From the NCBI GenBank assembly GCA_016209015.1, contig JACQWY010000004.1, positions 46,818 through 110,817 on the forward strand: 64,000 nt of DNA, given 5' to 3'. Below are positions 17,459 to 26,255 of this stretch, piece by piece. The notes under the pieces are model-generated. The model made no database searches, was not told the DNA's origin, and saw only the letters and a program-made list of their open reading frames with translations. The position numbers and the translations under genes were made by a program. This DNA comes from Gammaproteobacteria bacterium (GTDB lineage Bacteria; Pseudomonadota; Gammaproteobacteria; Ga0077536). Position 1 is the stretch's first letter. Every line of letters starts with the position of its first letter.

Positions 17459-19015
17459 ATGCCACGCATCGCGATTCTCATCATCGTGGGTCTCACCGGC
17501 TCGCTCGTCGCGGCGCTGGTCGGAGGACTCAAGCTCAAGTTCATCGTCGCGTTCGTCGCGCTGCTGCCGATGCTCGTGCTGTTCCTCTCGCTGCGCACGA
17601 GCGAGCGCGTCGAGAAGCTGCTCGTGATCTTTCTCGCCCTGAGCATTCCGCTGAATCTCGCCAAGGGCTTCCTGTTCCGCTTCCACTTCGGCGGCGCCCC
17701 GGCCATCATGATCAGCGCCAGCACGCTGTGCGTGATCGCCCTGGTGCTCGTCTGGCTCTACCGCTACCGGGTCGGCATCGTACGCCCGCTGATCGTGATG
17801 CAACGGCGGATGATCTGGGCGTCGCTGATCTACATGACGGCGGGCGTGCTGTCGCTGTGGAATGCGGACGACCGCACGCTCGTCGTCCTCGAGGAGATAA
17901 GGCTCGCGACGCTCCTGGTGACGATGCTCGTCGTGATGAATTTCCGCACGCCCGAATTGTTGCGCACGTTCGTCTTCTACCTGACCGTGGCGGTGTTCAT
18001 GCAGGGCGCACTGGCAACGGCGCAGTTCCTCACCCATTCGCCGCTCGGCATGCAGATCTTCGGCGCGGAGTCGGAGCTCGTGTCGCTCGACATCGGCATC
18101 AAGGCCACGCGCCCGACGGGCACGACGGGACATCCGAACGTGCTCGGCTATTTTCTCGCGAGCTCGCTGCCGCTCAGCCTCGCGCTGCTGCTCGTCGAGA
18201 AGCGCATGCTCCTGCGCTTCTGGTATGCGGCGACGTTCCTGACGACGATCGCGGGCCTCGTCGTCACGCTGTCGCGCGGAGCGTGGATCACGGTGCCGTT
18301 CTCCTGCGCTTTCACGGTCTGGGTGCTCTATCGCAAGCGGCTGTTCAAACTGAGCGGCGCATTGGCGGTCAGTATCGTCGGCGCCGCGATGGCCGTCGCG
18401 CTGAGCCTCGCCATGCCGACGATCGTGAAGCGCTTCTCGCACCATGATTACCAGAGCGCGGCGACGAGATGGCCCTTGAATCACGGCGCGCTGGCGCTGA
18501 TCCGCGAGCATCCGATCCTGGGCGTCGGCCTGAACAACTTCGGCGAGGCTTTCCAGCGCCACGACAAGACGGGCAATGCCCGCAAGTTCATGATGCCGGT
18601 GATCCCGGAGGCGGCGGCCGTCACGTCGCAGGCCATCGACTATGTGCCTTACAAGCAGGTCGTGCACAACATCATCCTGTGGGTGTGGGCCGAGGTCGGC
18701 ACGGTCGGGCTGCTCGCCTTCCTGTGGGTGTTCGGCTCCGCGTTCCTGACTGCGCAGCGGGCGTATCCGCGTGCCGACGAATGGTCGCGTGCGGTGCTCG
18801 TCGCCTGTTCCGCAGGGATGATGGCCCACTTCATCCAGGCGCAGATCGACCCGGGATTCCGGGTCAGTGTTTCGGTGTCGATGCTGTTCTATTCGATGTT
18901 CGGCCTGATCGGAGCCATATCATTGCAGCAGCGTCGCGCACCTGCCCGCGAAACGATCCCCTCGACTACCCAGTACGGAGAGAACCTTGTCAGGCGCCAA
19001 GCACTCACGACGTGA
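17459..19015 (+). CDS. O-antigen ligase/polymerase family membrane protein
   Basis: A 518-residue polytopic protein of the Wzy_C/WaaL family. There are about ten hydrophobic helices and a large periplasmic loop. The signature region includes GTTGHPNVLGYFLASSLPL, LVVTLSRGAWI and EHPILGVGLNNFGEAF, followed by VVHNIILWVWAEVG near the C-terminal helices. Members either polymerise repeat units or ligate polymer to a lipid; which applies is not decidable here. The ATG at 17459 lacks a strong ribosome-binding site. The 3' end overlaps the WecG-like gene by 29 bases, indicating coupled expression. Confidence 0.8.
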   Translation: MPRIAILIIVGLTGSLVAALVGGLKLKFIVAFVALLPMLVLFLSLRTSERVEKLLVIFLALSIPLNLAKGFLFRFHFGGAPAIMISASTLCVIALVLVWLYRYRVGIVRPLIVMQRRMIWASLIYMTAGVLSLWNADDRTLVVLEEIRLATLLVTMLVVMNFRTPELLRTFVFYLTVAVFMQGALATAQFLTHSPLGMQIFGAESELVSLDIGIKATRPTGTTGHPNVLGYFLASSLPLSLALLLVEKRMLLRFWYAATFLTTIAGLVVTLSRGAWITVPFSCAFTVWVLYRKRLFKLSGALAVSIVGAAMAVALSLAMPTIVKRFSHHDYQSAATRWPLNHGALALIREHPILGVGLNNFGEAFQRHDKTGNARKFMMPVIPEAAAVTSQAIDYVPYKQVVHNIILWVWAEVGTVGLLAFLWVFGSAFLTAQRAYPRADEWSRAVLVACSAGMMAHFIQAQIDPGFRVSVSVSMLFYSMFGLIGAISLQQRRAPARETIPSTTQYGENLVRRQALTT

Positions 19016-19862
19016 CGATCAGCCGGCACGCGCGGAACATCGCGACGACGACGTGGCCGACTTCGCCGCAATCGACAGCATCGACTATTACGGATCGCGG
19101 GTCGACGCGACCAGGTACGACGTCGTCTACGCCTGGGTCAAGGCCTGGGCGCAGCGACGCGAGGGCCGCACCATCGCGCTCGCCGGTGTGCCGACGATCA
19201 ACGTGACCCGCGACGATCCGCGATTCAAGGCGGCTTACGAGCACGCCGATCTCGTGCTGCCCGACGGCATGCCTCTGGTCTGGGCACTGCATCACGCCGG
19301 TTTCGCCGATGCGGAACGGTTGTGCGGCCCGGACCTGATGGAATGGTTCTGCCGGGACGCGGCGCGGGACGGCATCCCGGTCGGCTTGTATGGCAGTACG
19401 CCGCAGACCTTGAGCGAGATCCGTACGAACTACACGCGGCGCTTTCCCGGGCTCGACGTGAGGTACACGTACAGCCCGCCGTTCCGGCCGCTCGCCGACG
19501 ACGAGGAAGCCGAAGTCGCCGCGGACATCCGTCGCGCCGGCGTGGGCATCCTGTTCGTGAGTCTGAGCTTCCCCGAGCATGCGTTCTGGCTCGCGCGGCA
19601 GCGCGATCGCGCCGGCTGCGTGCTCGTAGCGGTCGGCGGCGCGTTCGCGATCGCGGCCGGAGAATTGAGCGCCCCGCCGCGCTGGGTGCAGCGGGCAGGT
19701 CTGCAATGGCTCTTCCGCATCCTGCAGGAGCCGCGGCGCCTGCTGAAGCGCTATCTTGTCCACAACACGCGCTATCTGTGGCTCATCGCGTCGCACCTCT
19801 TCGGGCGTTCGGCGATTCCCCGCAAGCGAACACTGCGGAGCGCGCGCCGCCTCGCCGACTGA
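18987..19862 (+). CDS. WecG/TagA/CpsF family glycosyltransferase
   Basis: A 291-residue GT26-type enzyme. Family blocks are visible: TIALAGVPTINVTRDDPRFKAAYEHADLVLPDGMPLVWA, the RLCGPDLM segment, PVGLYGSTPQTL, and VGILFVSLSFPEHAFW followed by GGAFAIAAGELSAPPRWVQRAGLQWLFRILQEP. Enzymes of this family transfer the second sugar onto undecaprenyl-linked saccharides at the inner membrane. The start is a TTG at 18987, chosen because GGAG (at 18977) sits just upstream and no ATG or GTG has a comparable site. It overlaps the ligase gene and ends this plus-strand group. Confidence 0.85.
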   Translation: MSGAKHSRRDDQPARAEHRDDDVADFAAIDSIDYYGSRVDATRYDVVYAWVKAWAQRREGRTIALAGVPTINVTRDDPRFKAAYEHADLVLPDGMPLVWALHHAGFADAERLCGPDLMEWFCRDAARDGIPVGLYGSTPQTLSEIRTNYTRRFPGLDVRYTYSPPFRPLADDEEAEVAADIRRAGVGILFVSLSFPEHAFWLARQRDRAGCVLVAVGGAFAIAAGELSAPPRWVQRAGLQWLFRILQEPRRLLKRYLVHNTRYLWLIASHLFGRSAIPRKRTLRSARRLAD

Positions 19863-20006
19863 GCGCGGCGGCTTCCCGTACCGCAACTCGCCGGCGCAGA
19901 CGGCAGCGGCGTCGGCTGCGCAGGTCGTGCCGTGTCAAGCCTTGTCACGGCGCCGCGCTGCGGCTATATCACACCGCCGCGAACCCAGTGCCGATTGGAG
20001 ACGACC

Positions 20007-22316
20007 ATGGATACCGCCGAGCGCATCGCCCACACCATCGCCGCGGAAATCGGCGCCGCGCCCGCGCAGGTGCGGGCCGCCGTCGGCCTGCTCGACGACG
20101 GCGCGACGGTGCCGTTCGTCGCGCGCTACCGCAAGGAGGCGACCGGCGGCCTCGACGACACGCAATTGCGCAAGCTCGCCGAACGGCTCGAATACCTGCG
20201 CGAACGCGAGGCACGGCGCGCCGCGATTTTCGCGAGCATCACCGAGCAGGGCAGGATGACGGACGGGCTCGCGCTCGCGCTCGACCGTGCCGAGACGAAG
20301 GCGCAGCTCGAAGACCTCTATCTGCCCTACAAGCCGAAGCGGCGCACGAAGGCGATGATCGCGCGCGAGAACGGGCTCGGCCCGCTCGTCGAGGCGCTAC
20401 TCGCGGATCGCGGCGCACCGCCCGGGAAGCTCGCCGAAGGCTTCCTGAGCGAGGCCGTGCCCGCGGTGAAGGACGCGCTCGCCGGGGCGCGCGAGATCGT
20501 GGCCGAGGGTCTCGCCGAGAATGCACAGCTCCTCGGTTCGCTGCGCGAGCTCCTGGCGCGCGAGGCCTTCGTCACCGCGAAGCTCGTGGCAGGGCAGGCC
20601 GAGAAGGGGGCGAAGTTCTCGGACTATTTCGATCATCGCGAACGCTGGGCGGACGTGCCCTCGCATCGCGCGCTCGCGATGCTGCGCGGCTCGAACGAGG
20701 GCGTGCTGACGATCGACATCGCGCCCGACGAGGACGGTGTGATCCGTGCGGAGGCGATGGTGGCCGCGGCGCTCGGCGTGAAGACGCAGGCGCCGGGCGA
20801 CGTCTGGCTGCGGGCCGCCGCGGGCTGGACGTGGCGCGTGAAGCTCGGTCTCTCCATGATGCTCGAGCTGCTCTCCGGCATGCGCAGCCGCGCGCAGGAC
20901 GAGGCGATCCGCGTGTTCGCGCGGAACCTGAAGGATCTGCTCCTCGCCGCGCCGGCGGGTGCGCGGCCGACGCTCGGTCTCGATCCGGGCATCCGCACGG
21001 GCGTGAAGGCCGCCGTCGTCGATGCGACGGGCAAGCTGCTCGGCACCGACACGCTCTATCCCTTCCCGCCGAAGAACGACGTGCGCGGCGCGCAGGTCGC
21101 GCTCCTGCGGCTCGTGACGGCGCATGGCGTCGATCTCGTCGCGATCGGCAACGGCACGGCGAGCCGCGAGACGGAGCGCTTCGTCGCCGAGACCTTGAAG
21201 CTCCTGCCCGCCGGCACGAAGGCGCCGACGAAGGTCGTCGTCTCCGAGGCCGGGGCCTCGGTGTATTCGGCCTCCGAGCTCGCGGCGCGCGAGTTCCCGG
21301 ATCTCGACGTCTCGCTGCGCGGTGCAGTGTCGATCGCGCGCCGTCTGCAGGACCCGCTCGCGGAGCTCGTGAAGATCGAGCCGAAGTCGATAGGCGTCGG
21401 CCAGTATCAGCACGACGTCGATCAGTCGCGTCTCGGCCGCGCGCTGGAGGGCGTCGTCGAAGACGCGGTGAACGCCGTCGGCGTCGATCTCAACACCGCC
21501 TCGGCGCCGCTGCTCGCGCATATCTCGGGCCTCGGCCCCGGACTCGCCGATGCCATCGTCGCGCATCGCGATGCGCACGGCGCGTTCGAGACGCGTAAGG
21601 AATTGCTGAAGGTCACGCGCCTCGGCCCGCACGCCTTCGAGCAGTGCGCGGGCTTCCTGCGCATCACCGGCGGCGCCGAGCCGCTCGATGCCTCTGCCGT
21701 CCATCCCGAGGCCTACGACGTCGCACGCGCGATCGTGAAGGCCTGCGGTCGCGACATCCGCACGCTGATGGGCGATTCCGCGACGCTCTCGCGTCTGCGG
21801 CCGCAGGATTTCGTGAACGAGAAATTCGGCCTGCCGACGGTGCGCGACATCCTCGCCGAGCTCGAGAAGCCCGGTCGCGATCCCCGGCCGGACTTCGTCA
21901 CCGCTTCGTTCGCGGACGGCATCGACGACATCGAGGATCTCGAGCCCGGCATGCAGCTCGAAGGCACGGTGACGAACGTCGCGGCCTTCGGCGCCTTCGT
22001 CGACATCGGCGTGCATCAGGACGGGCTCGTCCACATCAGTCAGCTCGCCGATCGCTACATCAAGGATCCGCACGAGGTCGTGAAGGCGGGTGACGTCGTG
22101 AACGTGCGCGTGACCGAGGTCGATGTCGTGCGCAAGCGCATCGGGCTCACGATGCGCAAGGACGGCGGCGCTTCGGCGCGCGAGGAACGTGCCATGCGCG
22201 GGCCCGCCGCACCGGGAAATCCGCAGGGAAAGGGCGCGAAGCCGGCGGCGCCGAAAGCCCCCGCGCCGCAGGGGGCCCTCGGCGCGGCGCTCGCGGAGGC
22301 GCTGAAGCGGCGTTAG
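20007..22316 (+). CDS. tex: Tex, RNA-binding transcription accessory protein
   Basis: A 769-residue Tex/YhgF protein, full length for the family. In order: an N-terminal helical region (ARYRKEATGGLDDTQLRKL, DLYLPYKPKRRTKA), a YqgF/RNase H-like domain (TLGLDPGIRTGVKAAVVD), helix-hairpin-helix segments (ISGLGPGLADAIVAHR) and a C-terminal S1 domain (LEGTVTNVAAFGAFVDIGVHQDGLVHISQLAD). A basic Ala/Pro/Lys-rich tail follows. Tex binds nucleic acid and influences transcription and stress tolerance. The start at 20007 is preceded by GGAG. Its TAG overlaps the TAA of the convergent acetyltransferase. Confidence 0.95.
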   Translation: MDTAERIAHTIAAEIGAAPAQVRAAVGLLDDGATVPFVARYRKEATGGLDDTQLRKLAERLEYLREREARRAAIFASITEQGRMTDGLALALDRAETKAQLEDLYLPYKPKRRTKAMIARENGLGPLVEALLADRGAPPGKLAEGFLSEAVPAVKDALAGAREIVAEGLAENAQLLGSLRELLAREAFVTAKLVAGQAEKGAKFSDYFDHRERWADVPSHRALAMLRGSNEGVLTIDIAPDEDGVIRAEAMVAAALGVKTQAPGDVWLRAAAGWTWRVKLGLSMMLELLSGMRSRAQDEAIRVFARNLKDLLLAAPAGARPTLGLDPGIRTGVKAAVVDATGKLLGTDTLYPFPPKNDVRGAQVALLRLVTAHGVDLVAIGNGTASRETERFVAETLKLLPAGTKAPTKVVVSEAGASVYSASELAAREFPDLDVSLRGAVSIARRLQDPLAELVKIEPKSIGVGQYQHDVDQSRLGRALEGVVEDAVNAVGVDLNTASAPLLAHISGLGPGLADAIVAHRDAHGAFETRKELLKVTRLGPHAFEQCAGFLRITGGAEPLDASAVHPEAYDVARAIVKACGRDIRTLMGDSATLSRLRPQDFVNEKFGLPTVRDILAELEKPGRDPRPDFVTASFADGIDDIEDLEPGMQLEGTVTNVAAFGAFVDIGVHQDGLVHISQLADRYIKDPHEVVKAGDVVNVRVTEVDVVRKRIGLTMRKDGGASAREERAMRGPAAPGNPQGKGAKPAAPKAPAPQGALGAALAEALKRR

Positions 22317-22933
22317 AGCCGCTTCACGCAGCAGCCTACCGTCGCCGCGGCCACGGCGTCCTCGTCCCCGGGCACGAGCCGCCGCTCGCGCACGACTTCG
22401 AGCACCTGCGGTTCGAGCCAGCTCGACAACAGCGTGAAGCCGCGTTCCGCATAGCGCGCGGCCGACAGGCCGCCCATGAACGACATCACCGCGTACGGCG
22501 GGGGCGTGCACTTCGCGACGAGCGCGGCGATGCCGTGGTCCCGCGCCCAGACGACCAAGGCATCGAGCAGGGCCGTCGCGATGCCGTGCCCCTGATACGC
22601 GGCGTCGCGCGCGTCGCTGTCCTCGGTCTGGCCCACGTGATAGCAGAACACCGCAATGCTGTTCTCCGGCAGCGCGGGCGCGTGCTCGCCGAAGTCTCCC
22701 CAGTACAGCGGATCCCAGATGCCGGTGGGCGAGCGGCGCTGCGGCGCATAACGGCGGAACTGCAGTTGCGCGACGTGCCGGTCGCCGTCGAACGCGAGGA
22801 TGGCTGCGGCACCGAGATCCGCGATGCGCGCGGCGATCTCCTCGCGGCTGCCGTGGCAGCGCAGCGGCACGCGATCGAGATCGGCGAGCGTCATGGGGCG
22901 GAGCTCGAGGCGGGCGAGGAGGGCACTGGTCAT
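22313..22933 (-). CDS. GNAT-family acetyltransferase
   Basis: A 206-residue protein with a GNAT-like layout: LRPMTLADLDRVPLRC at the start, HVAQLQFRRYAP, and the acetyl-CoA loop AAYQGHGIATALLDALVVWARDHG (Q-x-x-G-I-A). Four C-terminal motifs (CTPPPYAVMSFMGG, RYAERGFTLLSSW) complete the fold. The substrate is unknown. The stop codon overlaps that of tex. It is divergent from the FAD oxidase gene at 23111, so the operator-like palindrome at 23041-23059 could influence both. A much longer in-frame extension upstream is antisense to the oxidase and is not real. Confidence 0.75.
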   Translation of the reverse strand: MTSALLARLELRPMTLADLDRVPLRCHGSREEIAARIADLGAAAILAFDGDRHVAQLQFRRYAPQRRSPTGIWDPLYWGDFGEHAPALPENSIAVFCYHVGQTEDSDARDAAYQGHGIATALLDALVVWARDHGIAALVAKCTPPPYAVMSFMGGLSAARYAERGFTLLSSWLEPQVLEVVRERRLVPGDEDAVAAATVGCCVKRL

Positions 22934-23014
22934 GGACGCGACTCCGGGCGCGGGTGGCGCAGGCAGTGTACTGCAAGACGCGCGCGTACGATGTCGGCGA
23001 TCCCACCGTGCGGC

Positions 23015-23043
23015 TTGCCAGCGTTCCGCGCCTGGAGAACAAT
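23015..23043 (+). promoter_or_regulatory. Candidate promoter of the FAD oxidase gene
   Basis: TTGCCA (23015-23020) and AACAAT (23038-23043) are spaced by 17 bases. The -10 element is a weak 4/6 match. Its end coincides with the beginning of the palindrome at 23041-23059, the usual layout for repression by steric block. Confidence 0.35.
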
Positions 23044-23059
23044 AGGTCACCGACCTATT
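23041..23059. promoter_or_regulatory. Candidate TetR operator AATAGGTC-N3-GACCTATT
   Basis: Perfect 8-base inverted arms around a 3-base centre, 51 bases upstream of the FAD oxidase start. The same motif with a degenerate right arm appears at 26180-26198, beside the tetR start and the hydantoinase operon. The recurrence within this cluster and next to its only regulator supports a shared operator. Confidence 0.6.
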
Positions 23060-23110
23060 CACGCTCCCGCTCGCATGTCCGGCGTCTTTCCGCGCCCAGG
23101 AGGTCGATCC

Positions 23111-24568
23111 ATGGATCATGCTCCCCATCCCCGCAGTCACTGGTTGCACGAGGCGCTCGCGCTCGAGCAGCCGCCCGATCCCGTGCCGCTCGAACGCCAC
23201 GAACGCGCCGACGTCTGCATCGTCGGCGGCGGCTACACCGGCCTGTGGACCGCGATCGAGCTCAAGACGCGCGAGCCCGCGCTCGACGTCGTGCTGATCG
23301 AGCGCGATCTCTGCGGCTCGGGCGCGAGCGGACGCAACGCCGGGTATCTGCTGTCGTGGTGGGCGAAATTCCTGTCGCTGCGAAAAATCTGCGGCGAGGC
23401 GGAGGCCTTGCGCATCGCCCGCGCTTCGGATGCCGTCGTCGACGAGATCGCGGGCTTCTGCGCGACGGAAGGCATCGACGCGGATCTCCGCGAGGACGGC
23501 TGGCTGTGGGCGGCCGCGAACGCGGCCCAGCGCGGTGCGTGGCAGGAGACGGTCGAGGCCATCGGCGCGCACGGTCTCGCGCCGATCGTGGAATGGCCCG
23601 CGGCCCGCGCGGCGGGACGCTGCGGCGCGCCGGGCCTCGCCGGGGGTGCGTTCGAGCGGCACGCGGCGCGGGTCCAGCCCGCGCTCCTCGCGCGCGGCCT
23701 CCGGCGCGTCGCGCTCGAGCGCGGTGTGCGCATCCACGAGCGGACACCGCTCGTCGAGGTGAAAGCCGGCGTGCCCGCGATCGTCGAGACGCCGCGCGGG
23801 CGCATCCGCGCCGAGCGCGTGATCCTCGCGATGAATGCCTGGGCGGTGCGCTGGGCCGGGATCCGCAAGGCGGTGATGGTGGTCTCGGGCGACATGATCG
23901 TCACGCCGCCCGTTCCCGAACGGCTCGAGGCCATGGGCTGGCGCGATGCGCTCACCGTCTCGGATGGCCGTACGCTGCTCGAGTACTACCGCACGACCCG
24001 CGACGGCCGCGTCGCGTTCGGCAAAGGCGGCATGTCGGGCACGTTCACCTACGGCGGCAAGGTCGGCGCCGAAGTCGAAGGACGTTCGGATTTCGCCGAG
24101 CCGCTGCTCGCGGCCCTGCATCGCACGCTGCCCGCGCTCGCCGGCGTGCCCGCCGAGCGGAGCTGGCGCGGCCCGGTCGATCGCTCGAAGGACGGCCTGC
24201 CGTTCTTCGGCACGCTCGGCCGATCGCCGAACGTGTTCTTCGGCGTCGGCTTCTCGGGGAACGGCATCGGTCCGTGCCGCCTCGCCGGGCGCATCCTGGG
24301 CTCGCTCGCGCTGGAGACGAAAGACGAATGGTCGACGTGTCCGCTCGTCCGCGCGCCGACGCGCGATTTCCCGCCGGAGCCGTTCCGGCTCCTCGGCTCG
24401 CGGCTCATCCGCCGTGCGCTGCTCGCGAAGGATCGCGCCGACGACGAAGGGCGCCGGCCGTCGTTCGTCACGCGCCTCGCGGTCAGCCTCGCGCCCGCCG
24501 GACTCTCGCCCTTCGACGGTCCCGTGGCGCAGCCGGCGGCAACGCCCGAGGCGACGACGGAGCGCTGA
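23111..24568 (+). CDS. FAD-dependent oxidoreductase (DAO family, amine/amino-acid oxidase-like)
   Basis: A 485-residue flavoenzyme. Near residue 35 it has the FAD-binding ADVCIVGGGYTGLWTAIEL motif with a following acidic strand end (VVLIERDLCGSGASGRNAGY, typical of the DAO/sarcosine-oxidase group). The C-terminal part has FFGTLGRSPNVFFGVGFSGNGIGPCRLAGRIL. A strong AGGAGG ribosome-binding site fixes the ATG at 23111. Such enzymes oxidise secondary amines such as N-methyl amino acids or putrescine-type substrates. With the hydantoinase, aminotransferase and TMADH-like genes next door, a role in degrading an N-containing compound is likely; the substrate is inferred only. Confidence 0.8.
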   Translation: MDHAPHPRSHWLHEALALEQPPDPVPLERHERADVCIVGGGYTGLWTAIELKTREPALDVVLIERDLCGSGASGRNAGYLLSWWAKFLSLRKICGEAEALRIARASDAVVDEIAGFCATEGIDADLREDGWLWAAANAAQRGAWQETVEAIGAHGLAPIVEWPAARAAGRCGAPGLAGGAFERHAARVQPALLARGLRRVALERGVRIHERTPLVEVKAGVPAIVETPRGRIRAERVILAMNAWAVRWAGIRKAVMVVSGDMIVTPPVPERLEAMGWRDALTVSDGRTLLEYYRTTRDGRVAFGKGGMSGTFTYGGKVGAEVEGRSDFAEPLLAALHRTLPALAGVPAERSWRGPVDRSKDGLPFFGTLGRSPNVFFGVGFSGNGIGPCRLAGRILGSLALETKDEWSTCPLVRAPTRDFPPEPFRLLGSRLIRRALLAKDRADDEGRRPSFVTRLAVSLAPAGLSPFDGPVAQPAATPEATTER

Positions 24569-24574
24569 GCGCGC

Positions 24575-25540
24575 TCAGCCGCCCGTCGCCTCGCGCACGA
24601 GCCCGAGGACCGGCGCGAGCGTTTCGATCGACGCGCAGGTCGTCGGCTCGAGACAGATCTGCAGATGCGTGATGCCTGCGGCGTGATATTCGAGCAGGGC
24701 CTGCGCGATCGTCTCCGCCGGGCCGGAGAGCGGCTTCAGCGGACCGTCCTCGACCCAGTTCTCGGTCGGCAGACGATCCCACCACGGATCGGCCTTCGGA
24801 TCGGCGATCAGCGCGGTCACCGTGCGTTCCAGCGTCGCGGGATCGCGACCCTCTTTGCGACAGGCCTCGTCGACGATCGGGCGCAGCCGGCGGATGCCCG
24901 CGACCTTGTTGTGCGTGTCGTCGTAGTAGGCGTTCCAGAGATCCGCGTATTTCGCCATGCAGGCCATCATGCGCGGCTTCACCGTGCCCATGAGGATCGG
25001 CGGCCCCGCCGGACGCGGGCCGCGCGGCACGAGCTCGCAGTCGCGCGCCGAGTAGAAGCGGCCCGCGAAGTCGACGTGGCCGGTCCGCAGGAGGCCGTGC
25101 AGGATCCGGATCGCTTCCTCGAAGCGGCTCACCTTGTAGTCGAAGGGGAAGCCGAACGCGTCGTACTCGAACTTGTGATAGCCCGAGCCGAGCCCGAGGA
25201 TGAGCCGCCCGCCGCTGATCTCCTCCACCGCGTCGACCATCTTCGCGAGCAGCGCGGGATTGCGCCAGCCGATCGCGAGCACGAGCGTGCCGAGCTCGAC
25301 GCGGCGCGTCGTCGCGGCGAGCGCCGAGAGCATGGACCAGACTTCCCAGGTGCCGCGCGCCCTCTCCTCGCCGTCGAGCTTGTAACTCAGGTGATCGACG
25401 AGCCACAGCGAATCGAAGCCGACGTCCTCGGCAACGCGCGCCATGGCGCTGACTTCGGACCAGCCGCGCACGCCGACGCCGCGCATGCCTTCGGTCTGCG
25501 GCAGGAGGAGACCCAGTTTCAATCGGCGCGGTGTGCTCAT
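24575..25540 (-). CDS. LLM-class flavin/F420-dependent monooxygenase-like protein
   Basis: A 321-residue luciferase-like protein. The N-terminus RLKLGLLLPQTEG and then FDSLWLVDHLSY, RVELGTLVLAIGWRNPALLAKMVDAVEEISGGRLILGLGSGYHKFEYDAFGFPF form the canonical TIM-barrel coenzyme-binding segments of the bacterial luciferase family. Members use FMN or F420; the organism type makes FMN more likely, but this is inference. It is encoded 20 bases after tetR in the same direction, so it is probably co-transcribed and autoregulated with it. Its stop lies six bases from the end of the convergent FAD oxidase. Confidence 0.8.
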   Translation of the reverse strand: MSTPRRLKLGLLLPQTEGMRGVGVRGWSEVSAMARVAEDVGFDSLWLVDHLSYKLDGEERARGTWEVWSMLSALAATTRRVELGTLVLAIGWRNPALLAKMVDAVEEISGGRLILGLGSGYHKFEYDAFGFPFDYKVSRFEEAIRILHGLLRTGHVDFAGRFYSARDCELVPRGPRPAGPPILMGTVKPRMMACMAKYADLWNAYYDDTHNKVAGIRRLRPIVDEACRKEGRDPATLERTVTALIADPKADPWWDRLPTENWVEDGPLKPLSGPAETIAQALLEYHAAGITHLQICLEPTTCASIETLAPVLGLVREATGG

Positions 25541-25560
25541 TGCGGTACCTCGCGTGCGGT

Positions 25561-26157
25561 TTACTCGGCGGCCACGGCGGCCGCGATGTCGGACGTCCGC
25601 CGACACAGGCTCGTCCAGGCCTCGCTGTTGCGCGGATTCGCCCACAGGTGGGCCTGCAGCGCCGCGCCGTCGACGAGCGCGGTGATGACGCGGGCCTTGT
25701 CCATCAGCTCGCGCTTCGTGCCGGGGACACCGAAGCGGATCATGCCGGCGATGAGCGCGTCGAAGTGTTCCTGGTAGATGACGCGCGAGATGTCGCGGAA
25801 GCGTTCGCTGTGCGTGCGCAGCAGGCGCAGGATCGGCCAGACCTTGCCGCCCATGCTGTTGTATTCGCGAATCATCAGTTGCGCGAGCTGCGTCATGTAG
25901 TCCTCGAGATCGCGGGCGCCCTTCATGAGCTCGTTCATGATTTCCACGTTCGAGGCCGACTCCGCGCGGATCACCGCTTCGATCAGATCCTCGCGCGCCG
26001 GGAAGTAGTACTGCAGATTGCCGAGCTGCATGCCGGCGCGCTTCGCGATGTCGCGCAGCGCGAAAGCTTCCAGCCCCTCGTTCGCGAGAACTTCCCGGGC
26101 GACTTCCAGGACGCGGTTGCGCGTTGCAGCACCGCGGGTCGACTTCGTCAGATTCAT
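25561..26157 (-). CDS. TetR-family transcriptional regulator
   Basis: A 198-residue TetR protein with an N-terminal helix-turn-helix: RNRVLEVAREVLANEGLEAFALRDIAKRAGMQLGNLQYYFPAREDLIEAVI, where the LQYYF recognition-helix end is typical. The rest is a helical ligand-binding domain without a recognisable ligand motif. The ATG at 26157 follows CGGAGCA; an upstream in-frame ATG at 26205 would overlap the divergent promoter and is less likely. A near-palindrome lies about 20 bases upstream of the start. It probably represses itself, the LLM gene, the hydantoinase operon and the FAD oxidase. Confidence 0.85.
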   Translation of the reverse strand: MNLTKSTRGAATRNRVLEVAREVLANEGLEAFALRDIAKRAGMQLGNLQYYFPAREDLIEAVIRAESASNVEIMNELMKGARDLEDYMTQLAQLMIREYNSMGGKVWPILRLLRTHSERFRDISRVIYQEHFDALIAGMIRFGVPGTKRELMDKARVITALVDGAALQAHLWANPRNSEAWTSLCRRTSDIAAAVAAE

Positions 26158-26179
26158 CTGTGCTCCGTGTTTCGGACAA

Positions 26180-26198
26180 AATAGGTCATTGACATAAA
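26180..26198. promoter_or_regulatory. Candidate TetR operator, degenerate copy
   Basis: AATAGGTC-ATT-GACATAAA keeps the complete left arm of the palindrome at 23041-23059 and 5 of 8 right-arm bases. It lies in the 98-base gap between tetR and the divergent hydantoinase B gene and overlaps a perfect -35 hexamer. Confidence 0.5.
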
Positions 26199-26218
26199 AA
26201 TGCAAGCGGGTGAAGAAT
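26189..26218 (+). promoter_or_regulatory. Candidate promoter of the hydantoinase operon
   Basis: TTGACA (26189-26194) is a perfect -35 hexamer; AAGAAT (26213-26218) is a 4/6 -10 match at 18-base spacing. The -35 sits inside the operator-like motif, so bound repressor would exclude polymerase. Confidence 0.4.
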
Positions 26219-26255
26219 TGGCTCGTCGTAGCGTTTCGGAGTCAAGGGGTGAACC

